Part shown: positions 1-8,445 of the stretch, in pieces | Layout of the letters: the number at the start of each line of letters is the position of its first letter | How positions within the stretch are numbered: the first letter of the stretch is position 1 | Source: Qipengyuania xiapuensis | GTDB taxonomy: Bacteria; Pseudomonadota; Alphaproteobacteria; Sphingomonadales; Sphingomonadaceae | DNA length: 64,000 bases | Assembly: GCF_019711395.1 (NCBI RefSeq) | Contig: NZ_JAIGNL010000001.1 | Coordinates: forward strand, 930,001-994,000 | Direction of reading: 5' to 3' | Program-made: the position numbers and the translations under genes | The notes under the pieces: generated by a model | The model's database searches: none | What the model was told of the DNA's origin: nothing | Seen by the model: only the letters and a program-made list of their open reading frames with translations

Positions 1-929
1 CCGTTTGAATTGCCATATTTGAGGTCGGCTCTAGTCACAACTTCGCGACCTGTGCGGCGACTTAGTTGTGTCAGCCAGTCTTCGGTAAGGTGGCGGATTA
101 CATTTGGATGGGCGCTCAGCTCTATTCTCCCTGCACCCTCGAGTCGCTCTGCCTGGCGTAGCAACCAGCGCGCGGCGGCGGCGTGTGGCTGATACTCGAC
201 AAGTTCAAGTAGAGATGGACGGTCTCGGCGAGCGACAAGTTGCACGAGGCCAAAACCATTCATTGCGGTCTTCTCATGCGGCCAATCGACCAGCGCTGCA
301 GCCAACGCGCTATCGATTGCGACACGATCACTCTTGGCTGAGATGGTCGGAAAGTCGATTGCCACCGAACCGGTTAGATCGAGACGCCTGATGGTCTGCG
401 CTATGGCAGGGATCGCCGCCAACGCCAGCGCTTTGGGGGAAAGAGGACCATCGATATCGATCGCGGTAAGCGCCGAAGTAGGCTCGACAATCAGCGAACC
501 ACCCTCAAACGAGATGATTTTCTCAACCGCATCGACGTACAAGCTATTCCAGTCGTCAATCGAGCGAACCGGTCGTGCGCCTAGCGTTTGCGCAAGTATC
601 GGGGGCTGGCAAATGCTCTTGTCACTTGGCCGTGCCAGCGCGGGCTTCGATCGCACCCTTTCCTCAGTCGCGGCCCTCGTGATTTCGAGCCGAATTTTAG
701 AGCCTTCACTCGCCTCACGCGGCAGGCGATCGACCCAAATTTCATGAAAGGTGTCGAAGAGCGCCACCCCACGAGAGCTACCGGCGGTGCGCTCAATCAG
801 TTCGGCATCCACCACTTGTCCGGGCTTCAGTCCTCCATGCCAGTCAACCCGCGCAGCAATGATCTCGCCATTCTTGACGAGCGCCGCGCGGTCCTCGCCG
901 ATCCCTTCCTCGATCAGCCACTCAGGCAA
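1..929 (-). CDS. short ribonuclease E/G family protein (3' end cut by window edge)
   Basis: Endoribonuclease of the RNase E/G family that would process or degrade RNA in the cytoplasm. About 309 codons are visible without a stop, and the frame runs off the left edge only a few residues short of the expected end. I read the start as TTG at 929, inside the maf stop region (8 nt overlap), giving an N-terminus that begins M-P-E-W-L. Catalytic-type acidic residues are D158 and D160 in an A-I-D-I-D motif and D192 in V-A-I-D-F, matching the metal-binding Asp pair of RNase E. There is no full S1 domain or zinc-link, so this is the short sphingomonad form. It is last in an infA-maf-rne/rng-like operon. 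Codon use looks less GC-rich than its neighbours. Confidence 0.8.
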   Translation of the reverse strand, partial: MPEWLIEEGIGEDRAALVKNGEIIAARVDWHGGLKPGQVVDAELIERTAGSSRGVALFDTFHEIWVDRLPREASEGSKIRLEITRAATEERVRSKPALARPSDKSICQPPILAQTLGARPVRSIDDWNSLYVDAVEKIISFEGGSLIVEPTSALTAIDIDGPLSPKALALAAIPAIAQTIRRLDLTGSVAIDFPTISAKSDRVAIDSALAAALVDWPHEKTAMNGFGLVQLVARRDRPSLLELVEYQPHAAAARWLLRQAERLEGAGRIELSAHPNVIRHLTEDWLTQLSRRTGREVVTRADLKYGNSN

Positions 930-1497
930 TTTGGAATCCTGCCGCCTTCAGCAGTGCGCGCGTTTCGTAGAGCGGCAGGCCGACGACACCCGAATGGCTG
1001 CCCTGAATGCGCGCGATCAGTCCTTCGGCGATCCCCTGGATGGCATAGCCGCCTGCTTTCCCGTCCCATTCGCCGCTGGCGATATAGGCGTCGATCTCTT
1101 CGCGGGAGAGGCGCTTGAACAGCACGACCGTCTCGCTCAACCGCTCGCGAATGCTGCCGTCGGGTGCGCGCAGGGCAATCGCCGACAACACGCGGTGGCG
1201 GCGGCCGGAGAGGAGTTCGAGACACTTGCGGGCCGTTGCCTCATCCTCGGCCTTGGGCAGGATGCGACGCCCTGCGGCGACGACCGTGTCGCCCGCGAGC
1301 ACGAAGCCGTCCTCGCTTGCGGCAGCCTCGGCCTTTTCGCGCGCCATGCGCTTGGCATAGTCGCGCGGGAGTTCACCCTTGGCGGGCGTCTCGTCGATAT
1401 CGGCGGGATTGATCGCGTCAGGGCTCAAGCCGAGCCGCGCGATCAGTTCGCGGCGACGCGGGCTGGCAGAGGCGAGTATGAGCTTGGGCGAACCCAC
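922..1497 (-). CDS. maf: Maf-family nucleoside triphosphate pyrophosphatase
   Basis: Hydrolyses non-canonical or modified nucleoside triphosphates to monophosphates plus pyrophosphate, a house-cleaning role in the cytoplasm. The protein is 191 aa, the normal Maf length. It shows the N-terminal L-A-S-A-S-P-R-R-R-E-L signature (residues about 7-17), D-E-T-P near 40, the G-D-T-V segment and S-G-R-x-H-R-V near 118. The start is GTG at 1497, 6 nt after the infA stop. The stop overlaps the TTG start of the downstream ribonuclease, so translation is probably coupled. Which Maf subfamily (dTTP/UTP or m7GTP) it belongs to cannot be settled from sequence reading alone. Confidence 0.93.
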   Translation of the reverse strand: MGSPKLILASASPRRRELIARLGLSPDAINPADIDETPAKGELPRDYAKRMAREKAEAAASEDGFVLAGDTVVAAGRRILPKAEDEATARKCLELLSGRRHRVLSAIALRAPDGSIRERLSETVVLFKRLSREEIDAYIASGEWDGKAGGYAIQGIAEGLIARIQGSHSGVVGLPLYETRALLKAAGFQIA

Positions 1498-1503
1498 TCG
1501 GAC

Positions 1504-1749
1504 TTACTGGGGGCCGGGGCCGCCGCGTCCGGGCATGAAGCGGTAGGTGATGCGCGCCTTGGTGAGATCGTAAGGCGTCAGTTCGCAGAGAACCTCGTCG
1601 CCAACCAGCACGCGGATGCGGTTCTTGCGCATCTTGCCGGCCGTGTGGCCGAGCACTTCATGGCCGTTCTCGAGCTCGACGCGGAACATGGCATTGGGCA
1701 GCAGTTCCACAACGCGCCCGCGCATTTCGAGAAGTTCTTCCTTGGCCAT
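1504..1749 (-). CDS. infA: translation initiation factor IF-1
   Basis: IF-1 binds the ribosomal A site during initiation. The 81-aa protein is almost wholly the OB-fold, with the classic opening [11 protein letters not shown], the [12 protein letters not shown] core and the [12 protein letters not shown] end. A short Gly/Pro-rich tail follows, giving a little more than the usual 72 aa. The frame is open further upstream, but the start at 1749 is right: it gives the family N-terminus and lies behind an AAGGAA Shine-Dalgarno. First gene of infA-maf-ribonuclease. Confidence 0.95.
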   Translation of the reverse strand: MAKEELLEMRGRVVELLPNAMFRVELENGHEVLGHTAGKMRKNRIRVLVGDEVLCELTPYDLTKARITYRFMPGRGGPGPQ

Positions 1750-1950
1750 TCGTTTCCTTGATTCTGTGCAGTTAGTCGATTTGTGTCGGGCGCCCATAGC
1801 CGGAGGCGGGATAAAAGGAAAGACTTCCGCATTCAGGTCATTGCAAGGCTGCTGCGACGAAGCGTTACACGGCAAGTCCTTGTGCAGAGCCAATTCTTCG
1901 TCGACATGCCGGTCGAGGGGGCCAATACAATCGAATTCGGAAGGCATTTC

Positions 1951-4716
1951 TTGATCTTCTTTGGTACCAGAGCATCGTTGCTAGCCCTCACCGTTGCCGC
2001 AAGCGCACAGCCGGGAGCGCTCCTGGCGCAGGATGCCCCTGCCCCTGCGCAGGACGCCGAGGAACAGCAGGCCGATAGCGGGCAGGACGTCTCGGTGGCG
2101 GACGCTCCTGTGCTCGACGATGGCGACATCGTCGTCTTCGGCACGCGCCTCAAGGGGCAGCTCACGATCGATCAGCCCCCGCTCGCCGAATATGACGAGG
2201 CGGACATCGCCGCTTTCGGGGCAAGCTCGATTGCCGACGTGATTGCCTCCATCGAACCGACGACCGGAAGCAACGCCCGCGGTAGTCGCGGCGGAGGGCG
2301 CCCGGTCTTCCTCATCAACGGCATTCGCGTCTCGAGTTTTCGCGAGTTCCGCAGCTATCCGCCCGAGGCAGTCGCCAAGGTCGAGGTTTTCGACGAGGAG
2401 GTCGCCCAGCGCTTCGGCTATTCGCCCGACCAGCGCGTGGTGAACATCGTCCTCAAGCCCAATTTCCAGGCGCTGACGGCGGAGGTCGAATACGAACAGC
2501 CCAGTCGTGGCGGTTACTCTCGCACCGAGCAGGAAGCGACCTGGCTCAGGATCGGCGAGAAGGGCAGGCTCAATTTCGATATCGAGTTGGAGGACCGCAG
2601 CCTGCTGACCGAGGCGGAGCGCGGCCTGACCATTGCGACTGCTCCGGGCGAAGCCGAATTCCGAAGCCTGATCTCCGATACGGCGGGCGTGCAGGTGGAA
2701 GCGAACTATGCCCGCGCCTATGCCGATACGGGTACATCGCTCAGCCTCAATGGAACCTTCGCACACAACCAGAGCCGGTCGCTGAACGGCCTTTCGCTCG
2801 ACGGGATCTCGGTGCTCGAGACTGAGAGCGACACCGACAGCTATTCGGCGGGCGCAACGATCGGCCAGCCCATCGGCGACTGGACCGCGACCTTCACGAG
2901 CGACGCGAACCTCACGAAAAGCGACACAACCATCGACCGGGCAGACGCGTCCGGCATCGATACCGCGCTCAGCAAGACCTATTCGGTCGCGAACGACCTG
3001 ACACTGACCGGCTATCCGATCCAGTTGCCGGCCGGCGACCTTTCCATGACCTTCGACCTCGGGTTCGACTGGAACCGGCTGGAAAGCGAGGATTCACGAA
3101 GTGCGAGTGCGCTCGAGCTGGATCGCAGCCGGCTGAATTACGGCGTCAACATCAATGCGCCGGTCCTCGCCCGTGGCGGCCCCATCGGCGGGGTGAACGT
3201 CAATTTCTCGGGCGGGGTCGACGATCTTTCGGACTTCGGCACGCTTGCGAACTGGAACCTCGGCGTGAACTGGTCGCCGACCGAAAAGCTCAATTTGAGC
3301 GCGACGCGCATCTGGCGCGAGGTCGCGCCCGGCCTCGCCAGCCTTGGCAGTCCGCAGATCGAAAGCCCCAACCGGACCGTGTTCGACTTCACGACCGGCG
3401 AGACCGTGCTTGCAACGGTGATCTCCGGGGGAAATCCGAACCTGCGAGGGGAAGCCCAGACCGACTGGAAGTTCAGCGCGAACTGGCAGCTGCCCTTCTG
3501 GGAGAATGCTCGCCTCCAGGCCGATTACGGCATCAACCGCTCGCGCGACGTGACCTCGAACCCGTCATTCAGCTCCGCTTTCGAAGAAGCCTTTCCCGAT
3601 CGGGTCACGCGCGATCCGACGGGCCAGTTGCTCGCGATCGACACCCGCCCGCTCACCCTGTTCCAGACCCGCAGCCGCATCCTCTCCTTCGGGTTCAACA
3701 CGCGCGGTCAGATCGGCAAGGCGCCCGAGCGGCCCGAGCGAGGCGAACGCGGGCAAGGGCGTCCCGGCGGCCCCCCCTCGGGCGAGCGCAGGGGTGGACC
3801 TCCCGGCGGGTTCGACCCCGCGCGCATGGAAGCGATGCGCAAGGTCTTCTGCGAAACTCCGGAAGGCGAAACGCCCGACCTCTCCAAGATCCCCGAGATG
3901 TTCCGTTCGCGCCTGCTCGACGCGGATGGCAATCCGGACCCTGAGAAGATCGCCGCAGCCCGCGAACGCTTCTGCGGCGAGGAAGCCGACGAGCGCGCCA
4001 AGCGCTTTGCCGCCATGCGCGAGGCGCTCTGCACCGATCCGCCCAAGCTCGACGCATTGCCCGAACGGATGCGTGAAAGGCTTCTCGGCGAAGACGGCGA
4101 AATCGATCCCGAGAAGCTGAAGGCGGCGCGCGAGCGCATGTGTTCGGCAGAGGGCGCCGATGGCGAGAGCCAGAACCGCGCGGGCGGGCGTCGCGGAGGC
4201 GGCATGGCGCGCATGTTCGGCGGCAATCCGAACGACACGCGTCCGCGATATTTCCTGTCGCTCAACCACACGGTCACGCTCGAGAACGAAGTGCTGCTGT
4301 CCGAAGGCGGTCCCCTGTTCGACCAGCTCGACGGCTTCGTGATCGGCGGCGGGGCGATCTCCGAACAGTCGTCACGCCTCGAAGCCGGTGTCTTCTGGCA
4401 GGGCTACGGCATGCGCCTGTCGGGCCGCTACGTCGGCGATGCGGTGCTGCGCGGCGGCGACGTGGCGGGTGCGAGCGACCTGTTCTACGGCGATCTGGCC
4501 ACCTTCGACATTCGCCTGTTCGCCGATCTAGGCGAAGTCACCAAGGCCGAGGACGGCTGGCTGAAGGGACTGCGCGTCTCGCTGCTCGCTAACAACGTGT
4601 TCGACGCGCGTCGCCGCGTGACCGATGGCAATGGCGATGTGCCCGACGCTTTCCAGCCGCTCAGGATCGACCCGACGGGCCGCTATCTAGGTATCGATAT
4701 CCGGAAAGCGTTCTAG
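1951..4716 (+). CDS. TonB-dependent outer-membrane receptor with a Cys-repeat insertion
   Basis: Outer-membrane beta-barrel transporter driven by TonB; substrate unknown. I place the start at TTG 1951 because GGAAGG (1939-1944) lies 6 nt upstream. It gives a clean signal peptide (hydrophobic S-L-L-A-L-T-V-A-A, cleavage near A-L-L-A/Q) and 921 aa. An in-frame ATG at 1906 and an open frame back to 1783 are less likely. The plug domain lies at about residues 83-175 (V-F-L-I-N-G-I-R near 119). The barrel ends in a terminal Phe, as outer-membrane proteins do. Between barrel strands (about residues 590-760) sits a Pro/Gly/Arg-rich linker plus two copies of a roughly 50-residue Cys-bounded helical repeat, unusual for the family. 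Confidence 0.85.
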   Translation: MIFFGTRASLLALTVAASAQPGALLAQDAPAPAQDAEEQQADSGQDVSVADAPVLDDGDIVVFGTRLKGQLTIDQPPLAEYDEADIAAFGASSIADVIASIEPTTGSNARGSRGGGRPVFLINGIRVSSFREFRSYPPEAVAKVEVFDEEVAQRFGYSPDQRVVNIVLKPNFQALTAEVEYEQPSRGGYSRTEQEATWLRIGEKGRLNFDIELEDRSLLTEAERGLTIATAPGEAEFRSLISDTAGVQVEANYARAYADTGTSLSLNGTFAHNQSRSLNGLSLDGISVLETESDTDSYSAGATIGQPIGDWTATFTSDANLTKSDTTIDRADASGIDTALSKTYSVANDLTLTGYPIQLPAGDLSMTFDLGFDWNRLESEDSRSASALELDRSRLNYGVNINAPVLARGGPIGGVNVNFSGGVDDLSDFGTLANWNLGVNWSPTEKLNLSATRIWREVAPGLASLGSPQIESPNRTVFDFTTGETVLATVISGGNPNLRGEAQTDWKFSANWQLPFWENARLQADYGINRSRDVTSNPSFSSAFEEAFPDRVTRDPTGQLLAIDTRPLTLFQTRSRILSFGFNTRGQIGKAPERPERGERGQGRPGGPPSGERRGGPPGGFDPARMEAMRKVFCETPEGETPDLSKIPEMFRSRLLDADGNPDPEKIAAARERFCGEEADERAKRFAAMREALCTDPPKLDALPERMRERLLGEDGEIDPEKLKAARERMCSAEGADGESQNRAGGRRGGGMARMFGGNPNDTRPRYFLSLNHTVTLENEVLLSEGGPLFDQLDGFVIGGGAISEQSSRLEAGVFWQGYGMRLSGRYVGDAVLRGGDVAGASDLFYGDLATFDIRLFADLGEVTKAEDGWLKGLRVSLLANNVFDARRRVTDGNGDVPDAFQPLRIDPTGRYLGIDIRKAF
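3826..4146 (+). repeat. tandem Cys-bounded repeat inside the TonB receptor
   Basis: Two in-frame copies, roughly 3826-3978 and 4006-4146. Each encodes M-R-x-x-x-C, then a P-x-x-(F/M)-R-x-R-L-L stretch, an acidic D/E-D-G-x-x-D-P-E-K loop, and A-A-R-E-R-(F/M)-C. Copy two is about four residues shorter after its first Cys. They sit between an Arg/Gly/Pro-rich linker (from about 3720) and a second Gly/Arg-rich linker (to about 4225). Confidence 0.8.
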
Positions 4717-4723
4717 CGCAGGC

Positions 4724-5512
4724 TCAGTGCAGCGCCCGCTTGGGGAAGAACAACCTGGCGAGGCCCTGCGCCTCGAACGGCTTCCAGGCGCCTTCTTCCT
4801 GTGCGAGGCGATCCGCCACGGCATAGGCCACGACCGGATTGACGCCGAGACCGCAGTGGCTCGCGACCACTTCGATGTTTTCGCAATCCTCGCGGTCGCC
4901 GCACTGGACCGAACCGCGCCAGTGCACCACGCCGTCGGTCCGCGTCAGGATCGAGGTGGTGGGCACGGGCGGAGCTTCGGCAAGACTGCGGAAATTGCCG
5001 TCCTGCATCGGCTCGGGCTCCTTGCCGTTCAGATATTCGAACAATCGCGTCGCATTGGTGTGGCGGCGGTCATCGGTGATCGGTGAGCCGAGGCTGATCA
5101 CCAGACGCACCTTCTCGGGTGCCATCTTGGCCAGTTCGCGTGCGAAGACACCGCCAAGGCTCCAGCCGACGATGCTGATCGGGCGGCCGGTGCGATCGTA
5201 ATGCTCTTCCACGCAGCCCATCATGGCCTCGATCCGCGCATTGTCGACGCGGACATTGCGGCCGAGGTTCCACCCTTTCGCATCATAGCCGAGGTCGGAC
5301 AGCAGGCGGCGCAGCGGCGCGGTGGAAGTATCGCCCGCCATGAAGCCGGGCAGGACGAGTACGCCGTGCCCGTCTCCGCGGGGCAATCCGTTCAATAGCG
5401 GACGCAGCGCATAGAAACTGGCGAGTTCCCCGAAGGCCCGTCCGGGTTCGGCGAGCAGGAGGAGGCGGCTGGGCGGACGAGCCGCGTCGGGGGTTGCGGT
5501 GACAGTGGTCAC
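4724..5512 (-). CDS. alpha/beta hydrolase, esterase/lipase-like
   Basis: 262-aa alpha/beta-hydrolase fold protein, probably an esterase or lipase acting in the cytoplasm (no signal peptide). The nucleophile elbow is G-W-S-L-G-G with Ser118; candidate acid and base are Asp193 and His219. L-V-L-P-G-F (about 52-57) is the oxyanion-side loop. Cysteines at 204, 210 and 220 lie near the active-site His. The GTG start at 5512 overlaps the wax-ester synthase stop (GTGA), so the two are coupled. An acyltransferase partnered with a lipase-like enzyme suggests storage-lipid turnover, which is inference. It ends 7 bp from the convergent receptor gene. Confidence 0.8.
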   Translation of the reverse strand: MTTVTATPDAARPPSRLLLLAEPGRAFGELASFYALRPLLNGLPRGDGHGVLVLPGFMAGDTSTAPLRRLLSDLGYDAKGWNLGRNVRVDNARIEAMMGCVEEHYDRTGRPISIVGWSLGGVFARELAKMAPEKVRLVISLGSPITDDRRHTNATRLFEYLNGKEPEPMQDGNFRSLAEAPPVPTTSILTRTDGVVHWRGSVQCGDREDCENIEVVASHCGLGVNPVVAYAVADRLAQEEGAWKPFEAQGLARLFFPKRALH

Positions 5513-7149
5513 GTCTTGGATGTTCCTTTCCCTTGCCGGGCAGCCGTCTTGCCTTTTGCGGTCTTTGTACGGCTGGCGACCTTCTTTGTGCCTCCCGCTG
5601 CCTTCTTTTTCGGAGCGGGTTTTGCGGGGGCTTTCTTTTTCGGCGTCGCCTGCTTCTTGGCGGCAGGCTTGGTTGCACCCTTCTTAGGCGCTTGTGGTTT
5701 CTTTTTGGTAGCCGGAGCGGGCTTTTCCGCAGATTTCGCGGCATCGCGCAGATCTTCGAAGCTTTTCTGGATGCAATCGCGGTAGAATTCCGGATCGGGC
5801 ATCATTTCGCGGTCGGCGGTGAAGGCGATTGTCGCCTCGTCGGTATAGCTTTGCACCACGTGGGCAAGGCCCATGCCGTCGGTGAGGCAAATGAGCCCCA
5901 TCATGCTCTCGAGCCTTGCGCCCGCCGAATAGATCGGCACGGGCGGCCCCGGCACATTGGTGACGACGGTGGTGAAGACCGGTCCGACGCCGCGGTTCGC
6001 GAGGCTGAGCCGGCTGTAGAGCTGCGCGCCCAGCGCCATGAACAGCGCCGGGCTGGCCTTGCTCATCTCGGTCATGTTGCGCGCGCCCAGGGCATCGGTC
6101 ATCGCCTTGGAGTTCGTAGTGCGGCCATGCACCCAGTCGAGCCGCTCGATCGGGTCCGCGATATGCGTGCCGAGCGGCGCGATCATCGCTGCCACTTGGT
6201 TGCCCATCGAGTTCTTCTCGTCCTTCGCTCGGACCGAGATGGGCGCCATGGCGGTCAGCGTCTTCTTGGGCAGTTCGCCCTTGTCCTCGAGATAGCGCCG
6301 CATCGCGCCGCCGATGATGGTGAGGAATACATCGTTGACCTTCGCCCCTTCCGAAGCGGTGCGGATCGCCTTGATGTCGACCAGCGGGACGCTGACCCCC
6401 TCGACCACGCGGTGCGGCGAGATCTTGCGGTTGAAGCGCGTCTTGGGTGCGATCATCTCGGTCGAGACGTCGAATTCCTTCGCAGCCAGCCCTTTCAGCG
6501 CCTTGGCGAGGCCGGGGGCTGCCTTGGCCGCTACTTCCAGCTGCTTAAGCGGATTGGTAATCGCGCTCATGTAGCTGCGACCAAGCAACTCCACCGGATT
6601 GGGCAGCTTCTCCGGCTTCCACTCGTCCGGGCCGGGAGGCGGTGGCTCGTCGGGCCGCAGCGTATGAGTCGCTTCCATCAGGTCGATACCGCTCATCCCG
6701 TCGATCGCGGCATGATGGACCTTGGTGATGTAGGCGTAGCAGCCCTTGGGAATGCCTTCGACATTGTCGAGCCCCTCGACCACGGTGAATTCCCACGGCG
6801 GGCGGTCGAGGTCGAGCGGGCGGGCGAAAATACGCGCCGCCTGGATACAGAGCTGCCGCCAGTCACCCGGTTCGGGCAGGGCCACGTGGCGGACATGGTA
6901 TTCGAGATCGAAATCGGGATCCTCGATCCAGTAGGGATAGTCGAGGTCGAACGGCACGCGCACCAGTCGCTGGCGCATGGTGGTGGAAAGCTGCAGCCGG
7001 CTTTCGATGAAAGACAGGATGTCCTTGAACCTCACGAAGCCGCCGGGCGCGGTCTCCGGATTGTAGATGAGGATCGAGCCGATGTGCATCGGCGAATTGC
7101 GCGTTTCCAGCGCAACGAAGCTGGCATCCATGCCCTGAAGCTGCTGCAT
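5509..7149 (-). CDS. wax ester synthase / diacylglycerol acyltransferase with basic C-terminal tail
   Basis: WS/DGAT-family acyl-CoA:alcohol/diacylglycerol O-acyltransferase, making wax esters or triacylglycerol at the inner membrane. The start at 7149 (M-Q-Q-L-Q-G-M-D-A-S-F) is preceded by a GGAGAG ribosome site; the 25 extra upstream codons are probably untranslated. The catalytic motif H-H-A-A-I-D-G lies at residues 145-151. The family P-L-D-x-x-R-P-P-W motif lies just before it (about 112-120). The final 77 residues (about 470-546) are almost only Lys, Ala, Pro, Thr and Gly, like a histone H1 tail; ordinary WS/DGATs end before this. Expression is coupled to the downstream hydrolase. Confidence 0.93.
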   Translation of the reverse strand: MQQLQGMDASFVALETRNSPMHIGSILIYNPETAPGGFVRFKDILSFIESRLQLSTTMRQRLVRVPFDLDYPYWIEDPDFDLEYHVRHVALPEPGDWRQLCIQAARIFARPLDLDRPPWEFTVVEGLDNVEGIPKGCYAYITKVHHAAIDGMSGIDLMEATHTLRPDEPPPPGPDEWKPEKLPNPVELLGRSYMSAITNPLKQLEVAAKAAPGLAKALKGLAAKEFDVSTEMIAPKTRFNRKISPHRVVEGVSVPLVDIKAIRTASEGAKVNDVFLTIIGGAMRRYLEDKGELPKKTLTAMAPISVRAKDEKNSMGNQVAAMIAPLGTHIADPIERLDWVHGRTTNSKAMTDALGARNMTEMSKASPALFMALGAQLYSRLSLANRGVGPVFTTVVTNVPGPPVPIYSAGARLESMMGLICLTDGMGLAHVVQSYTDEATIAFTADREMMPDPEFYRDCIQKSFEDLRDAAKSAEKPAPATKKKPQAPKKGATKPAAKKQATPKKKAPAKPAPKKKAAGGTKKVASRTKTAKGKTAARQGKGTSKT

Positions 7150-7266
7150 CAGGCTCTCCTGCAACGGCCCGCTTTTCGCAGGTCCACAAGCGTTGGAGGC
7201 TAGCAGAGCGCGGAAAGCGGTCAACTTGCCGCAGCGGTCAACACCTGCCGTAGCAGTTTCAGGAGG

Positions 7267-8442
7267 TTACAGCGCTTCGCCCGCCGCTACGCCGCTGGCC
7301 CATGCCCACTGGAAGTTGTAGCCGCCCAGCCAGCCGGTCACATCGACCGCTTCGCCGATTGCGAAAAGGCCGGGCACTTTCTTCGCCTCCATGGTCTTGG
7401 AGGAGAGCTCCGCGGTCGAAATCCCGCCCACGGTGACTTCGGCCTTGGCGAAGCCTTCCGTGCCGCTGGGGCGGAAGGTCCAGCGCTTCAGGCGTTCCTG
7501 TGAGCTGCGCAGGGCCTTATCGCTCACATTGCCCAGCTCGGTATCCACGCCGAGTTTCTCGGCAAGGATATCGGCCAGCCGGTCGGGCAATGCCTCGCGC
7601 AGGACCGAGCGCATGGTGGCGCGCGGGGTTTCGCGCTTTCGGTCGAGAAGCCAGTCGCCCGTATCCTCGGGCAGGAAATCGATGGAGACCTCCTCTCCCG
7701 GTTTCCAGTAGGACGACACCTGCAGGATCGAGGGGCCCGAAAGCCCGCGATGGGTGAACAGCGCCGCCTCGGGGAAGCTCGCCTTTCCGGCGCTGGCGAC
7801 GACGGGGGCGGAGACGCCGGAAATCTCGCGGAACAGTACCTCTTCGCCGCCCAGCGTCAGCGGGACGAGGGCAGGGCGCGGCTCGACGACCTTGAGCCCG
7901 AACTGCCGGGCGAGGTCATAGGCAAAGCCGGTCGCGCCCATCTTGGGGATCGAGGGGCCGCCCGTGGCGATCACGAGGGCCGGTGCCGTCACGATCTCGC
8001 CATTGGCCATTACGGCAAAGCGTCCGCCGTCATACTCGACCGCGGTCACTTCGGCGTTGCAGCGGAGCTCGACATCGCCTTTCGCGCACTCCTCGAGCAG
8101 CATCTCGACGATCTGCTTGGATGAGCCGTCGCAGAACAGCTGGCCGAGCGTCTTTTCGTGCCAGGCAATGCCGTAGCTTTCGACGAGGTCGAGGAAGTCG
8201 CGCGGCGTGAAGCGGGCCAGCGCAGACTTGGCGAAATGCGGATTGCCGGAAAGGTAGTTCGCCGGTCCCGCGCCGATATTGGTGAAATTGCAGCGCCCGC
8301 CACCGGAGATGAGGATCTTCTTGCCCGGCTTCTCTGCCTTTTCGAGCACCAGCACGCGCTTGCCCAGCTGGCCGGCACGCGCCGCGCACATCAGCCCGGC
8401 CGCACCGGCGCCGAGGATTATCGCGTCAAAACTTTCGGGCAT
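7267..8442 (-). CDS. HI0933/YhiN-family FAD-dependent oxidoreductase
   Basis: 391-aa flavoprotein of the HI0933 (YhiN/BaiN) family. The FAD-binding Rossmann motif is G-A-G-A-A-G at residues 11-16. It is followed by the family signature K-P-G-K-K-I-L-I-S-G-G-G-R-C-N-F-T-N at about 39-56. A C-terminal G-E-x-x-D-V-T-G-W-L-G-G-Y-N-F-Q-W-A-W-A-S-G motif completes the family pattern. The physiological substrate is unknown for most members. Its ATG lies 3 nt after the permease stop, so the two are probably cotranscribed. The cytoplasmic flavoenzyme call is firm; a specific reaction is not. Confidence 0.9.
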   Translation of the reverse strand: MPESFDAIILGAGAAGLMCAARAGQLGKRVLVLEKAEKPGKKILISGGGRCNFTNIGAGPANYLSGNPHFAKSALARFTPRDFLDLVESYGIAWHEKTLGQLFCDGSSKQIVEMLLEECAKGDVELRCNAEVTAVEYDGGRFAVMANGEIVTAPALVIATGGPSIPKMGATGFAYDLARQFGLKVVEPRPALVPLTLGGEEVLFREISGVSAPVVASAGKASFPEAALFTHRGLSGPSILQVSSYWKPGEEVSIDFLPEDTGDWLLDRKRETPRATMRSVLREALPDRLADILAEKLGVDTELGNVSDKALRSSQERLKRWTFRPSGTEGFAKAEVTVGGISTAELSSKTMEAKKVPGLFAIGEAVDVTGWLGGYNFQWAWASGVAAGEAL

Positions 8443-8445
8443 GGC

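Noticed and set aside
1783..1950. extended N-terminus for the TonB receptor from 1783
   Set aside because: It would put an Arg-rich stretch before the signal peptide and occupy the infA promoter region; TTG 1951 has a matching ribosome site.
3900..4146. EF-hand calcium sites in the TonB receptor insertion
   Set aside because: The acidic D-G-x-x-D-P-E-K loops resemble EF-hands but lack two residues of the canonical spacing; not called.
5533..7203. 556-codon plus-strand frame opposite the wax-ester synthase
   Set aside because: Antisense shadow; no motif, composition typical of reversed coding DNA.
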